Positions 1 to 7,869 of a stretch of 64,000 nucleotides of DNA are shown piece after piece; the first letter of the stretch is position 1, and each line of letters begins with the position of its first letter. Source of the DNA: Gemmatimonas sp. (GTDB lineage: Bacteria > Gemmatimonadota > Gemmatimonadetes > Gemmatimonadales > Gemmatimonadaceae); contig JAAVWC010000001.1 in assembly GCA_023910675.1 (NCBI GenBank), forward strand, positions 434,001 through 498,000, read 5' to 3'. A program made the position numbers and the translations under genes. Under the pieces are notes generated by a model. The model was not told the DNA's origin and made no database searches. It saw only the letters and a list, made by a program, of their open reading frames with translations.

Positions 1-380
1 GAGACCGCCGACCCGCTGGAGTTCCTCGCCCGAGTCCTCGTGCACATCCCCGACAAGGGGCACGTCACCACGCGCTACTACGGCTGGTATTCCAACCGTC
101 CGCGCGGTATCCCGTTCCGGGATGCGACGTCAGGCTGAGCCCGCCGCAGCCGACACACCGCCCATGATCATCCCCGCGCCACGACTCGCGCCGACCGAGG
201 CCACTCACCGATGGGCGAAGGCCCTACGGCGGTCCTCCTGCCGCAGATGTTCGAGGTCGACCCGCTCGCCTGTCCCACCTCCGCACCCGCGCGGCACACG
301 CGGCCCACGCCGATGCGCGGAGCCCCCCATCGACGCGGGCCCGCGCGAGCCGAGGTGCGTCACAAGCCCCCACGTGTTGT
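1..380 (+). mobile_element. IS91-family (IS801-like) element, 3' remnant
   Basis: The first 138 bases encode the C-terminal part of an IS91-type Y1 transposase (frame 1, ending at a TGA at 136-138). They match the complete copy at 23167-24324 almost residue for residue through the HIPDKGHVTTRY stretch. Homology continues to about 350 but is broken. Relative to the 24.3-kb copy, about 100 bases coding for the CPTCHGAMRIVAF region are deleted, joining directly to the CG-rich tail. The 5' part lies outside the window. This is a dead remnant that marks the left border of the accessory region. Confidence 0.85.
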
Positions 381-759
381 TGCGGGGCTTGCCGTTGCGG
401 CTTCTTCGATTGTCCGAGCGATCCTCGAGGTGCTGCTCAGCCTTCTGTTCGCGCTCTGGAGTGGGACGCGATAGTCCCGGCGCAGTGGGGTGGTTACGAA
501 AGAGCGGACGGCGCCAACTATCAAACGACGTCGATGGTCCGTGGTGCGTCCAGGAAATTCCCGCGCTCGCCGATAGCGCGATGGCCAAGGTCGATGCGCT
601 CTCCGCCGATGCCAAGGCGCTGCAGGATCACACCACGGGCAAGGCAGCTTCGCCCAACCCGTAACGGCGACGACAGACGGATTGAAACCATCCGACCGCA
701 GCACCCGTCAAAGAAAGCGCAGTCGCCGGACATCACGCGCTCTTTTCCCACGGTGCTCC
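381..759. other. Gap without a supported gene
   Basis: About 380 bases lie between the IS91 remnant and the DUF4097 gene. A GC-rich hairpin (CAAGCCCC at 363-370 pairing with GGGGCTTG at 384-391) sits at the left edge. A plus-strand reading frame ending with TAA at 662-664 gives a protein-like tail (ADSAMAKVDALSADAKAL). It may be the 3' stump of a gene truncated by the IS insertion, but no start or family can be assigned. Confidence 0.35.
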
Positions 760-1896
760 ATGCGAAATCCCGCCCCTCGCTCCGCATTCCTCGCCATCGC
801 GCCCGCATGCGACGGTCGTCGCACCTCGATCATCAACGCGGCGCGCACCCTACGACTGCTCGCCGGACTCGTACTCGCGAGCACCGCACTCGCGCCCGAA
901 GTCCGTGCGCAGTCGGAGCGGAAGACGCTCAGCGGATCGTCTGTCGCGATCTACAACTTGGCTGGCAATGTCTCCGTCGAGTCCGGGCGCGGATCGGACG
1001 TGGTGGTCGAAGTCACACGCCGCGGCAGTGATGCGCGCGAACTGCGCGTAGAGACCAGTGAGATCGGCGGACGACAGACGCTCCGCGTGGTGTACCCGGA
1101 CGACGACATTATCTTTTCGGGCCGTCGCGATTCCTGGGGTAGCACCGAAGTGCAGGTGAACGACGATGGCACGTGGGGCGGCAAGCGGTGGCGCGGTGGC
1201 CGCAAGGTGCGCATTCGCTCGCGTGGACGCGGCACGGAAGCATGGGCCGACGTGCGCATTCTCGTGCCCGAGGGCAAGTCCGTCGCGGCGTACGTTGCCG
1301 TCGGCGAACTCTCTGCGAACAATGTGAACGGCAACTTCACGATCGATTGCGGATCAGGACGTACCACCGCGGCGAACGTTCGCGGCTCACTGTCGGTGGA
1401 CGTCGGATCCGGCGGCGTGAACGTGCGTGATTCGGACCTGGATCAGCTCACGATCGACACGGGCTCGGGCGGCGTATCGCTCTCGAGGGTGACAGCGTTG
1501 CGGTGTGTCATCGACACGGGATTGGGCGGCGTGCAGGGCGACAACGCGTCGTGCGACGAATTGAGTGTCGATGTTGGCTCTGGCGGTGTCCGCTTCGTCG
1601 ACTCGCGATCCTCAGCGATTCGCGTCGATGCCGGCAGGGGGACCGTGTCGATGACGCTACGCAACTCTCCGCGCTCGGTAAACATCGAATCGGGCTCGGG
1701 GGGCGTGCTGCTTGGCGTGCCCGGTTCCCTCAGCGCGGATATCGACATCGAGACCGGCAGCGGCGGGATCGAAACCGACTTCATGCTCCGTACCACTCGC
1801 GTCGAGCGCAATCACGTCCGTGGCGTCATCGGCGACGGAGCCGGTCGCATTCGCATCGAGACAGGCTCCGGCTCGGTGACGCTGCGCCGCAACTGA
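760..1896 (+). CDS. DUF4097-type secreted beta-repeat protein
   Basis: The predicted protein has about 378 residues, starting at the ATG that follows CGGTGCTCC. A hydrophobic stretch ending in an Ala-x-Ala-like site (APEVRAQS) suggests a signal peptide, so it is probably exported. The rest is built of repeating strands with the recurring motif (D/E)(V/T)GSGG (GSGGVNV, GSGGVSL, GSGGVRF, GSGGVLL, GSGGIET). This is the right-handed beta-solenoid pattern of DUF4097/DUF4098 putative adhesin-like domains. The biochemical role is unknown. It lies on the plus strand outside the attC array and faces the leftmost cassettes tail to tail. An earlier in-frame ATG at 682 exists but would place an Arg-rich tail before the signal peptide. 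Confidence 0.75.
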   Translation: MRNPAPRSAFLAIAPACDGRRTSIINAARTLRLLAGLVLASTALAPEVRAQSERKTLSGSSVAIYNLAGNVSVESGRGSDVVVEVTRRGSDARELRVETSEIGGRQTLRVVYPDDDIIFSGRRDSWGSTEVQVNDDGTWGGKRWRGGRKVRIRSRGRGTEAWADVRILVPEGKSVAAYVAVGELSANNVNGNFTIDCGSGRTTAANVRGSLSVDVGSGGVNVRDSDLDQLTIDTGSGGVSLSRVTALRCVIDTGLGGVQGDNASCDELSVDVGSGGVRFVDSRSSAIRVDAGRGTVSMTLRNSPRSVNIESGSGGVLLGVPGSLSADIDIETGSGGIETDFMLRTTRVERNHVRGVIGDGAGRIRIETGSGSVTLRRN

Positions 1897-1906
1897 CGCA
1901 GCGCGG

Positions 1907-2080
1907 CTACGGCGCGAACCCGCGCGCCTTGAGCAGCGCACGCACCGGCTCCGCCGCCATGCTCTCCGGCGACTCGTGCCATCGGTTAAGCGACTCGGCG
2001 CGCGGGGCACCGGCATTGAGCAGCGCGGCATATACACCGCGCCAGTGCCCCGCCGCGCGCGTCGATTCCTACCTCGATGC
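1907..2080 (-). pseudogene. 3' fragment of an unidentified gene at the array edge
   Basis: On the minus strand an open frame ends at a TAG at 1907-1909 and reads as a credible protein tail (HWRGVYAALLNAG, then ESMAAEPVRALLKARGFAP). It has no start codon before attC 1. The bases nearest attC 1 (about 2051-2080) resemble the start of the BrnT/CopG cassette at 15188-15217. The fragment therefore looks like a fusion of a cassette leader with the 3' end of another gene, possibly the distal border of the array. No family recognised. Confidence 0.4.
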
Positions 2081-2171
2081 GCACAACGCCGGCTTCTGCA
2101 GCGGGCGTTCAAATCAAATGCGAGCGCAGCGAGCTACCGAGGGCACCCGACTGCAGCCAGCATCGTTATGC
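2081..2171 (-). repeat. attC site 1 (GNAT-HicAB cassette)
   Basis: Left core GCACAAC at 2081-2087 and right core GTTATGC at 2165-2171 flank an imperfect palindrome with CTGCAG motifs near both ends (CTTCTGCAGCGGGC and CGACTGCAGCCAGC). The length of 91 bp is typical of attC. The hicB stop codon (TAA on minus) lies inside the right core. Confidence 0.8.
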
Positions 2172-2378
2172 AGCGACCTCAACCACCATCGCATAGGCAT
2201 GTGGCTCCGGTGCAGCCATACCTTCGGCGCGAAGCCCTTCCAGATGAAACTCGATGGCCTCACGCATTGTGCGCTCAACGGCGTCGCGCGTGGGACCCGT
2301 CGCCACACAGCCCGGGACGTCCGGCGCGTACGCAGAGAATCCTGAGGCCGTCGGCTCGACCACGATCAGTAATTTCAT
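2166..2378 (-). CDS. hicB: HicB-family antitoxin
   Basis: Seventy residues with the HicB partial RNase-H-like fold signature: MKLLIVVEPTASGFSAYAPDVPG followed by CVATGPTRDAVERTMREAIEFHLEGL. HicB neutralises the HicA mRNA interferase and usually represses its own operon. It overlaps the hicA stop codon in an ATGA arrangement, so the two are translationally coupled with the toxin first. It lacks a separate C-terminal DNA-binding domain, so any autoregulation would need another factor. Its stop codon overlaps attC 1, showing that it ends the cassette. Confidence 0.85.
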   Translation of the reverse strand: MKLLIVVEPTASGFSAYAPDVPGCVATGPTRDAVERTMREAIEFHLEGLRAEGMAAPEPHAYAMVVEVAA

Positions 2379-2563
2379 GACTTCAGCCCTGCCTGCTTGA
2401 GGATGCTGTTCAGCGTACCGGGTGCCAGTTCGTCGCCGGGATGTCCTGCCACGGTGACTAACCCCGGTTTCGTTGGATGCGTGTATTGCTGATGACTTCC
2501 CCGTGTTCGCACGAGGATCCAGCCATCGTCGGTCAGCAAACGAAGTGCATCGCGAACCTTCAT
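2375..2563 (-). CDS. hicA: HicA-family mRNA interferase toxin
   Basis: Sixty-two residues with the double-stranded-RNA-binding-like HicA fold, including the conserved catalytic GSH (residues 22-24, RTRGSHQQYTHP) and the GHPGDELAPGTLNSILKQAGL tail. HicA cleaves mRNA when free of HicB. It sits upstream of hicB with a 4-bp overlap, the usual toxin-first order. It follows a GNAT gene at a distance of 57 bp with no attC between them, so the three genes appear to travel as one cassette. Confidence 0.88.
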   Translation of the reverse strand: MKVRDALRLLTDDGWILVRTRGSHQQYTHPTKPGLVTVAGHPGDELAPGTLNSILKQAGLKS

Positions 2564-2620
2564 GCGGTAAAGATCGGACAGGGCTTCCAGACGGGCAAGC
2601 GGGGGGCGGGCGATCTTGCC

Positions 2621-3106
2621 CTACAAGAATCGGTGCATGATGTGCAGGTCCACCAACCCGCGCTCCAGATGACGGAACGCCTGTGGAACCGTGCCGACGA
2701 CGCTGAAGCCCAACCGCTGCCACAGGGCGATGGCCCGGTGGTTCGTGCTCACGACGGCGTTGAACTGCATGGCGTGAAACCCGGCAGCTCGCGCCTCAGC
2801 CAGGCCGTGCTCCGCGAGCTGAAAGCCAACACCACGACCGTCGAGCCCGGGTCGCACCATGTAGCCCGCATTGGCAACGTGCGATCCCAGGCCGCGATGG
2901 TTCGCCTTCAACGTGTAGGTGCCGACAACATCCCCGTCGTCCTCGGCGACGTAGGCAGAGAGTCCTGGTCCCATCCAGTACTCCTTCGCGGCCGCTTCGG
3001 AAATGTCGGTTTCGAGAAAGTAGGTGTGTCCGGCAGCGGCCACCGGTGAGATGATCGACCACACCGATGGCCAGTCCGCTTCCGCCGCACGTCGAATTGA
3101 CCTCAT
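2621..3106 (-). CDS. GNAT-family N-acetyltransferase
   Basis: 161 residues with the full GNAT pattern: N-terminal IRRAAEADWPSVWSI, and the acetyl-CoA loop in the GYMVRPGLDGRGVGFQLAEH region (R-x-x-G-x-G-like RGVGF). Motif B follows as NHRAIALWQRLGFSVVGTVP. It transfers an acetyl group from acetyl-CoA to an unknown amine. It is the first gene of the GNAT-HicA-HicB cassette, bounded by attC 2 upstream and attC 1 downstream. Small acetyltransferases are common integron cargo. The substrate cannot be read from the sequence. Confidence 0.85.
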   Translation of the reverse strand: MRSIRRAAEADWPSVWSIISPVAAAGHTYFLETDISEAAAKEYWMGPGLSAYVAEDDGDVVGTYTLKANHRGLGSHVANAGYMVRPGLDGRGVGFQLAEHGLAEARAAGFHAMQFNAVVSTNHRAIALWQRLGFSVVGTVPQAFRHLERGLVDLHIMHRFL

Positions 3107-3165
3107 CAGCTAGGCAGCGTCCAAGATGTAGGATCAGTAGGCCTCGCGTGCTCATTAACCGACAT

Positions 3166-3260
3166 GCATAACGCCTGGCGTTCTGCTGCAGCGCTCAAAA
3201 CAAAGTGCGCCCGCCTGCCGCACAGCGCATCGCGCTGCCAGCAGCAACGTTCCGTTATGC
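3166..3260 (-). repeat. attC site 2 (brnTA cassette)
   Basis: Cores GCATAAC (3167-3173) and GTTATGC (3254-3260) flank a palindrome with GTTCTGCTGCAGCGC on the left and GCCAGCAGCAACG on the right. The centre contains the CAAAACAAAGTGCG unpaired-base signature seen in other sites here. The stop codon of the brnA gene is inside the right core. Confidence 0.82.
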
Positions 3261-3581
3261 CACGCGCTTGCGGCGTGGCGGGGTCGCCGCGGCGACATGC
3301 TCGACGTACTGGCGAAGAACCGCGTTGATCTGCGATTGATACCGCGGGCCGGAAGCCCGAAAGAAATCGAGCACGTCCTGATCGAGACGGATCGAGATCG
3401 CCTGCTTGGTCACCGGGGACACCACGCGGACATCCTGTCAGAGACTCTCGGGCAAATCGCGTAAGGCGGGCGGGGACGTGCGCGTGATCTCGGACTCGGT
3501 CACCCGGCGAAGACGGCTCAGATCAGCCCGCCCCCGCGTCGGCGTCGTCTTGCGGGCGGATGGCTTCGAGGGCTTGGGCAT
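3255..3581 (-). pseudogene. brnA: BrnA-type antitoxin, interrupted by an in-frame TGA
   Basis: The minus strand reads MPKPSKPSARKTTPTRG, then RADLSRLRRVTESEI and LRDLPES. It hits TGA at 3438-3440 and continues in the same frame as QDVRVVSPVTKQAISIRL, then QDVLDFFRASGPRYQSQINAVL. The second part is the classic BrnA ribbon-helix-helix region. The TGA falls where the family normally has a conserved Trp (TGG), so a single G-to-A change would explain it. BrnA neutralises BrnT and represses the operon. A shorter product could start at the GTG codons just downstream and would keep the DNA-binding part. Its start overlaps brnT by 59 bp. Confidence 0.72.
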
Positions 3582-3850
3582 AACGACGTCGCTCCTTGCG
3601 ATGGCTCACGCGGGCACTGATCAGTCGGCGAATGATGCCGCCGGTCGAATCGACGCGATCGGTATAGACGATCGTCAGTGGGATACCGTCCGCCACACCA
3701 AGGGCGATGACGCGGCACTCGCCGTAATCACGGCGTGTGTCATCGACTTCGACATGCGGTCCCGAGAAGACCAACGTAGCGAATTCAAAGTCGAATCCGC
3801 GCTGCCATCAGATTGCGGGTGCCCTTGGCGGCGTCCCACTCGAAAGTCAC
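3523..3850 (-). pseudogene. brnT: BrnT-type RNase toxin, frameshifted
   Basis: From a GTG at 3848-3850 the frame reads VTFEWDAAKGTRNLMA and soon stops. The continuation lies in another frame: RGFDFEFATLVFSGPHVEVD, then RRDYGECRVIALGVADGIPL and a C-terminal part with RRLISARVSHRKERRRY. Together they make one normal BrnT (DUF497) ribonuclease of about 105 residues. A small indel near 3800 (around GGCAGCGCGGATT) separates the halves, so the toxin is inactive as read. Toxin precedes antitoxin, as in the intact pair at 14.5-15.1 kb. Confidence 0.72.
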
Positions 3851-3860
3851 CGCAACAGCA

Positions 3861-3882
3861 TACAGGTGTATATACACCTGTA
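3861..3882. promoter_or_regulatory. Perfect palindromic operator upstream of brnT
   Basis: A 22-bp perfect palindrome (half-site TACAGGTGTAT) is centred 22 bases upstream of the brnT start. Autoregulatory RHH antitoxins such as BrnA bind palindromes of this kind, so this is very probably the brnTA operator and promoter core. It is intact although both genes are damaged. Confidence 0.65.
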
Positions 3883-4073
3883 CAAGGCCCGTTGCGATGG
3901 CATAACGGTCTGAATGTCGACCTTCATCGGGGTTCGTATGGATGTGCGCCGCCTACCGAGGCTGTAGGATAAGTCCCGCAGCCGGCCAATGTGGAAACGG
4001 AACCTGATGCCACGCGGCGGGTTGGTCTGGCATCGAAGGTGGTGTCGGTTCGCCTCGCTGTCGAGCACCCGCC

Positions 4074-4163
4074 ATGGCCCGCTACAAGTCCCTCGATACG
4101 AATCCGCAGTTCCTGAGCGTCGACCTCGCGCGCCAGTTGCTGCCCGGCACGTTCGCGCACCAT
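4074..4163 (+). pseudogene. N-terminal stump of an IS1182-family transposase
   Basis: An ATG opens a frame reading MARYKSLDTNPQFLSVDLAR followed by QLLPGTFAHH. This is the conserved beginning of IS1182-group transposases (RYK...L.PGTF). After about 30 codons the similarity stops. The matching C-terminal 150 residues of such a transposase occur at about 8660-9122 on the same strand, fused to another gene. The surrounding 3900-4310 bases contain no other recognisable gene; a GCATAAC motif at about 3900 may be what is left of an attC core. Confidence 0.6.
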
Positions 4164-4315
4164 ACCACACGCCGGGAGGCATCCGCACCGTCCCCAACGA
4201 CGGCATCATGACGGAAAGCTGCCGAACAGCCCTGTTGAACGATGCGGCAATTCTTCGTGCGGAGTTTTCGCGCGATGCGGGACCTTCAGCGGAGGTGCGT
4301 TGAGGCTTTTCTACA

Positions 4316-4405
4316 GCCTCAACGCCCGCTTCTGCAGCGGGCGCCAAGATAAAGTGCGCGCGCAGCGCGCTTCCGAAAACGCCCGACGGCAGCACGCGTC
4401 GTGAA
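4316..4405 (-). repeat. attC site 3, degenerate
   Basis: The left half (CCTCAACGCCCGCTTCTGCAGCGGGC, read in two parts) is a good attC left arm, and the centre has the CCAAGATAAAGTGCG signature. The right arm (CCCGACGGCAGCACGCGTCGTG) has lost the GTTRRRY core. It is probably inactive for recombination. Confidence 0.6.
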
Positions 4406-4723
4406 GCTCGCGCCACGCGAAGGGTTACCGCCGTTTCGGTAGGTGCCGTGTACGCGACCTACCAGAATCGACGTTCCTATCTCGTCAATGATGCACTCGC
4501 CGAGTGGGGAGCCGGTGACCTGCGGTGTGGCACCAAAGAGTGCCGACTCGTGGTGGAACAGGCGGTGTTACTGCCTCCCATGTTGGAGCCGGCGGATCGA
4601 TTGGCACCGGCGTGAAGACTCAATGCGACGGTTATGGCAACTGTTGTGGGGGCTTCAGGAAGGGTGAACGAACTGAAGACGAAGAGAAGGACGAGACGAG
4701 TGTCGAGCACCATGGCGACCGCA
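4406..4723 (-). other. Degenerate stretch between attC 3 and the TonB-plug gene
   Basis: No intact gene is seen. Two short minus-strand frames look partly protein-like: one starts at about 4716 (MVLDTRLVLLFVFSSF), the other runs through 4420-4580 (QVTGSPLGECIIDEIG, then SILVGRVHGTYRNGG). They would join if a frameshift is assumed near 4560. This may be a decayed cassette gene whose 3' end was attC 3. Confidence 0.3.
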
Positions 4724-6217
4724 CTACCAGCGCGACCAGAGCAGGAGTGTGCCGCACGGCGAACCCCCAAAAGCGAACTGAAACGGTAGAGTGGCGGGCG
4801 TATAGAACTCGGCGGCGGCGATCGTGGCGGGCTGGATGGAGTCCAGATTCAGTGGTGCCGCGTCGAGGCTCCCGTCGAAGATCACGCGTATCGGGCACTG
4901 CGGCTGCGAAAAGCTGATGCTCCCACGACTCGAGACCAGCGTCCGACGGCCGGTATCGGCGATGCGCATCCCGGGGATTCGGCTGGTGAGGAAATTCAGG
5001 ATGTTTCCGCCTTCGGCCTTTGCAAAGTCATCCTGCGTCAGGAACCTGCCGAATCCCATCTTCCGCCTCTCGTCGAAGTCCGCGAGGTTGCGCCCGAGCA
5101 CCGTGCGCGCCATCGCGTTCGCACGTACCCGCATCGTATCCATGGCTTGCACGCGCACCAGCGCCACCACCTGCGCCACGGTGTCGCCGGGCACGAGATC
5201 GACCGGCTGCTGCCGCGGCGCGTACCCGAGCGCCTGCACGGCGAGCGTCCACGTGCCGGTGGGTGTGGCCGCGAGCAGGAAGCGCCCCGCACTGTCGGTG
5301 CGTGTATCGAGCCCGGTCGCACTCAACCCGACGATGGCGTTGGCGAGCGGACGTCCGTCGACGGTCTGCACCGTGCCGCGCACCCCACCCGCGCCACGCA
5401 GCACGATGTCCACCAGGCCACTGTCTTCCGGTGCCTGCGGGCTACTCGGCGTTGTCACCACCGTGTCCGCACGCCCCAGCACCAGGTCGCGCGACACAAT
5501 GCCGGTGGCCGACGACGTGAACGTGACGACGCCGCTCGCCCCTTCGGCGCCTACAGCGCGCAGCCGTACGGTGGCCTCGGTGGGCACGCCGCACAGCACG
5601 TAGCGGCCGTTGTCGCCCACCGGCACGTCGGTGGTCACGATGGTGCGTTCGACACGCCCCGTCTCGATTCGCAGGTCCGGCCACTGCGCCGTCACCTGCC
5701 CGGTGCTGAGCGGCAGGGCGCTGCCCGTCGCTGCTGCGCGCGGCGACGCGCTGGTCCGCACGGCCCGCCGCACGGTGCCGAACAGATAGCCGGTGCCCGG
5801 GGTGGCCGCGCTCCCGCACACGCGCGCCACGAGTGTGCCGACCGACGGCACCGCCGCGCGCACGGTCACGCCGCGCCCAGAGCGCACAGTGAACGGCACC
5901 GCCACGCTGCCCACACCGAGCGTATCGAGGCGTGCGTGGCGCGCCGTGAGCATCCACGGCCCGACCGGCAGGCTGTCCACCCGTACGCGTCCGCGCGCAT
6001 CGAGGGTGGCGTCGTGCACGCGCGTCGTATCGAACACCGACACGAGGCGCACGCTCGCACCCGCGAGCGGCAGGCGTGTGATGCTATCCACACTCGTGAT
6101 GTCCACGCGCCCGGGACGCCCCGGTGACGCGGACGCTTGCGCGTGCACACGCGCGGCGCCGAGGATGCTCACGCACGCGACCATGGCGGCGGCGAGGAAC
6201 TTCTTTCGATGCGTCAT
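4724..6217 (-). CDS. Carboxypeptidase-regulatory / TonB-plug domain protein
   Basis: 497 residues. The start chosen is the ATG at 6215-6217, which has GGAGAA upstream and is followed by a clear signal peptide (MTHRKKFLAAAMVACVSI, cut near ARVHAQA). It contains two carboxypeptidase-regulatory-like beta-sandwich repeats (about residues 35-120 and 290-370, e.g. GTVQTVDGRPLANAIVGLSA and GRFLLAATPTGTWTLAVQAL). A plug-like end follows with RRKMGFGRFLTQDDF and SRIPGMRI. No beta-barrel follows, so it resembles the truncated SusC/TonB-receptor N-termini common in Gemmatimonadota. It is presumably exported to the cell envelope. An attC lies at its 3' side (degenerate site 3), so it may be cassette-borne. 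Confidence 0.72.
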   Translation of the reverse strand: MTHRKKFLAAAMVACVSILGAARVHAQASASPGRPGRVDITSVDSITRLPLAGASVRLVSVFDTTRVHDATLDARGRVRVDSLPVGPWMLTARHARLDTLGVGSVAVPFTVRSGRGVTVRAAVPSVGTLVARVCGSAATPGTGYLFGTVRRAVRTSASPRAAATGSALPLSTGQVTAQWPDLRIETGRVERTIVTTDVPVGDNGRYVLCGVPTEATVRLRAVGAEGASGVVTFTSSATGIVSRDLVLGRADTVVTTPSSPQAPEDSGLVDIVLRGAGGVRGTVQTVDGRPLANAIVGLSATGLDTRTDSAGRFLLAATPTGTWTLAVQALGYAPRQQPVDLVPGDTVAQVVALVRVQAMDTMRVRANAMARTVLGRNLADFDERRKMGFGRFLTQDDFAKAEGGNILNFLTSRIPGMRIADTGRRTLVSSRGSISFSQPQCPIRVIFDGSLDAAPLNLDSIQPATIAAAEFYTPATLPFQFAFGGSPCGTLLLWSRW

Positions 6218-6414
6218 CACTTGCGATTCTCCATTTATACCGATGTTTTCGAGCGACTTGCGAGCTGTCCAGAACACGAGTGCCCCGCAGTCCATGGTGA
6301 AGCGCTGGAACCGCAGCGGCGCCAAGGTCTTGCATTGTCGTTCTCCCCGCCGAGCACGTCGTCGAGATCGCCCTCTGGAGAGGAATTGCAATCGGGCTGG
6401 GCCGATTCCCTATG

Positions 6415-6690
6415 GAGCATACGGCGCGATCACCGGCCTCGCCAGCGCCTCGTGCCGGGCGGCGGCCTGTCGTCGATTATGCGCTGGTAACCTCCGCGGT
6501 GCGGGGCGCCGGTCGCGGTGCGTGGCCAAACCCCGCCCAGACCCATCGGAGGCGCCGGTGAGACGGCCACCGACGCCGAAGGTCCCCTCGTGGTGGCGGG
6601 GTGTCGGTGCCGTCCTCAGGTGACTCGCACAGCGCCGTCGGAGGGGCGTGGGGCGCGCGCCGCGCCGCATGCCACTCCGACTTCACGGCC
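6415..6690 (-). mobile_element. IS91-type element terminus, inverted remnant
   Basis: The reverse complement of this stretch matches the right-hand end of the IS91-type element at about 24490-24735. Shared features are the CTGAGGACGG and GCCACCACG blocks, the repeated GGCCGTC segments, and the terminal GTGATCGCGCCGTATGCTC resembling GTGATCTCGCCCTATACTC. It has no coding capacity. It lies between the TonB-plug gene and attC 4 and shows that a second copy of the element once inserted here in the opposite direction. Confidence 0.6.
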
Positions 6691-6756
6691 TGCGCCCGAG
6701 TACTGATTGGATCAAAGGCAGAACCAATCACATCCGCCCCATCGTGATGTGAGTTC

Positions 6757-6852
6757 GCCGAACGCCTCAAGTTCAGTTGCAGCCGAATGCAGATCAAGCG
6801 AGCGCAGCGAGCACACCGTAGCTCGGCTGTCAACGGCAACCTTTTGTTCGGC
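6757..6852 (-). repeat. attC site 4 (mazEF cassette)
   Basis: Cores GCCGAAC (6757-6763) and GTTCGGC (6846-6852) are perfect complements, a variant of the usual GTTAGGC core. The inner arms TTCAGTTGCAGCCGA and TCGGCTGTCAACGGC pair imperfectly. Length 96 bp. Confidence 0.8.
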
Positions 6853-6855
6853 GGC

Positions 6856-7203
6856 CTACCGACCGAGCACCACATCAATGCTCACCAAGATCTGCTCGAG
6901 CCGCTTCGGCGCCACTTTGCCCGCGCGGGTGCTGAGGAAGCGGCGATCAATGGCGAACAACTGGGAGGCATTCGCGACCGAATCCTTCGGCAGACCGGTC
7001 GCCTTTGCCGACAGCAGCGTGTTTCCCGGGGCAGTCGCCCATGCCACATTGCTCGTGAGCGGGACACACACCACGGTCGGCAGGCGGCTCCGGTTTATGG
7101 CGTTGCCCTGCACCACCACGAGCGGACGGCGGAAGCCGGACCCTGATCCGGCGGGCATGGGCAGCTCCGCCCACCAAATCTCGCCTTGTGCAACCTCTAC
7201 CAT
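6856..7203 (-). CDS. mazF: MazF/PemK-family endoribonuclease toxin
   Basis: 115 residues with the MazF SH3-like barrel motifs: QGEIWWAELP at the start, RRPLVVVQGNAINRS carrying the conserved Arg, and VCVPLTSNVAW. The C-terminus has the helix expected for the dimer. Free MazF cleaves mRNA at short motifs. It overlaps the 3' end of the mazE-like gene by 7 bp and is translated from the same message. Its stop lies 4 bases from attC 4, so the pair forms one compact cassette. Confidence 0.9.
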   Translation of the reverse strand: MVEVAQGEIWWAELPMPAGSGSGFRRPLVVVQGNAINRSRLPTVVCVPLTSNVAWATAPGNTLLSAKATGLPKDSVANASQLFAIDRRFLSTRAGKVAPKRLEQILVSIDVVLGR

Positions 7204-7433
7204 TCGACGCGCTGCAAGACGGCATGCGCGGCCGCGTGCACGAACGGATCCCGCCGCTCATCCAGCTGGTCCACCACCTGATTCATCGCCTCGGTGACTT
7301 CCTCGGGAGCATGTCGGCTCAAGTACTCGGACAGCGCCTCGGCATACAGCTGGCTCCGCGACTTCCGCGCACGCTTCGCCTGACGCTCCGCCGCCAGAAA
7401 CACGGCATCGGGGAGAGAGATCGCGGTCTTCAT
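7197..7433 (-). CDS. mazE: MazE-like ribbon-helix-helix antitoxin
   Basis: 78 residues starting MKTAISLPDAVFLAAERQAK and continuing RSRSQLYAEALSEYL-type RHH sequence. The C-terminal half (TEAMNQVVDQLDERRDPFV) is the segment expected to wrap MazF. It is the first gene of the operon and overlaps mazF. RHH antitoxins repress their own promoter, and a good promoter sits directly upstream. Confidence 0.88.
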   Translation of the reverse strand: MKTAISLPDAVFLAAERQAKRARKSRSQLYAEALSEYLSRHAPEEVTEAMNQVVDQLDERRDPFVHAAAHAVLQRVEW

Positions 7434-7439
7434 ACCACA

Positions 7440-7467
7440 AGTATAACCACCTGCGATCTCACCACAA
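7440..7467 (-). promoter_or_regulatory. Promoter of mazEF
   Basis: On the minus strand TTGTGG (7462-7467) and TATACT (7440-7445) are spaced by 16 bases, a good sigma-70-type promoter. The -10 box ends only 6 bases before the mazE ATG, so the transcript should be nearly or fully leaderless. The repeated GTGGT blocks around it could serve as the antitoxin operator. Confidence 0.55.
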
Positions 7468-7526
7468 CACCGTGATCACAGGCAGGTCCGCTGTAGGCCG
7501 GCTCACGCGAGTCCAAGTCGTGCGAG

Positions 7527-7841
7527 ATGCTGGTCGCACTCGTGAACGCCTGGGAGGACACCGACGCCGAGCTGTACCTGAACACGAACCACATCCAGAA
7601 GAACAAGTCGCCACTGTTCTTTGGCGCAGTGCAGATCAAGAAGGCCTACGTCAGCTACCATCTGATGCCGGTGTACGTGACGCCGGAGCTGCTCGACGAC
7701 ATCTCGCCGGCGCTCAAGGCCTGCATGCAGGGCAAGTCGTGCTTCAACTTCAAGAGCGTCGAACCGGCGCTGTTCAAGGAGCTCGCCAAGCTCACCAAGG
7801 CCGGCTACGTCAGCTACAAGGCGCAGGGGTTCGTGCCTTAG
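7527..7841 (+). CDS. Hypothetical protein, plus strand
   Basis: 104 residues (LVALVNAWEDTDAELYLN, then FFGAVQIKKAYVSYHLMPVY and GKSCFNFKSVEPALFKELAKL). The ending (AKLTKAGYVSYKAQGF) and the FGAVxxxKxYVSxHLMPxY core resemble small DUF1801-like proteins, but I do not recognise the family with confidence. The frame is open upstream of the ATG, so the true start may be earlier or lost. It is transcribed opposite to the cassettes, has no attC, and lies 28 bases upstream of the VOC gene. Confidence 0.6.
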   Translation: MLVALVNAWEDTDAELYLNTNHIQKNKSPLFFGAVQIKKAYVSYHLMPVYVTPELLDDISPALKACMQGKSCFNFKSVEPALFKELAKLTKAGYVSYKAQGFVP

Positions 7842-7869
7842 TCCAGTGCGACATCACGGTCGTCTCGTC

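Noticed and set aside
363..391. Terminator of an unknown gene
   Set aside because: The stem is good but has no T-run on either strand and no intact gene upstream, so only noted in the gap entry.
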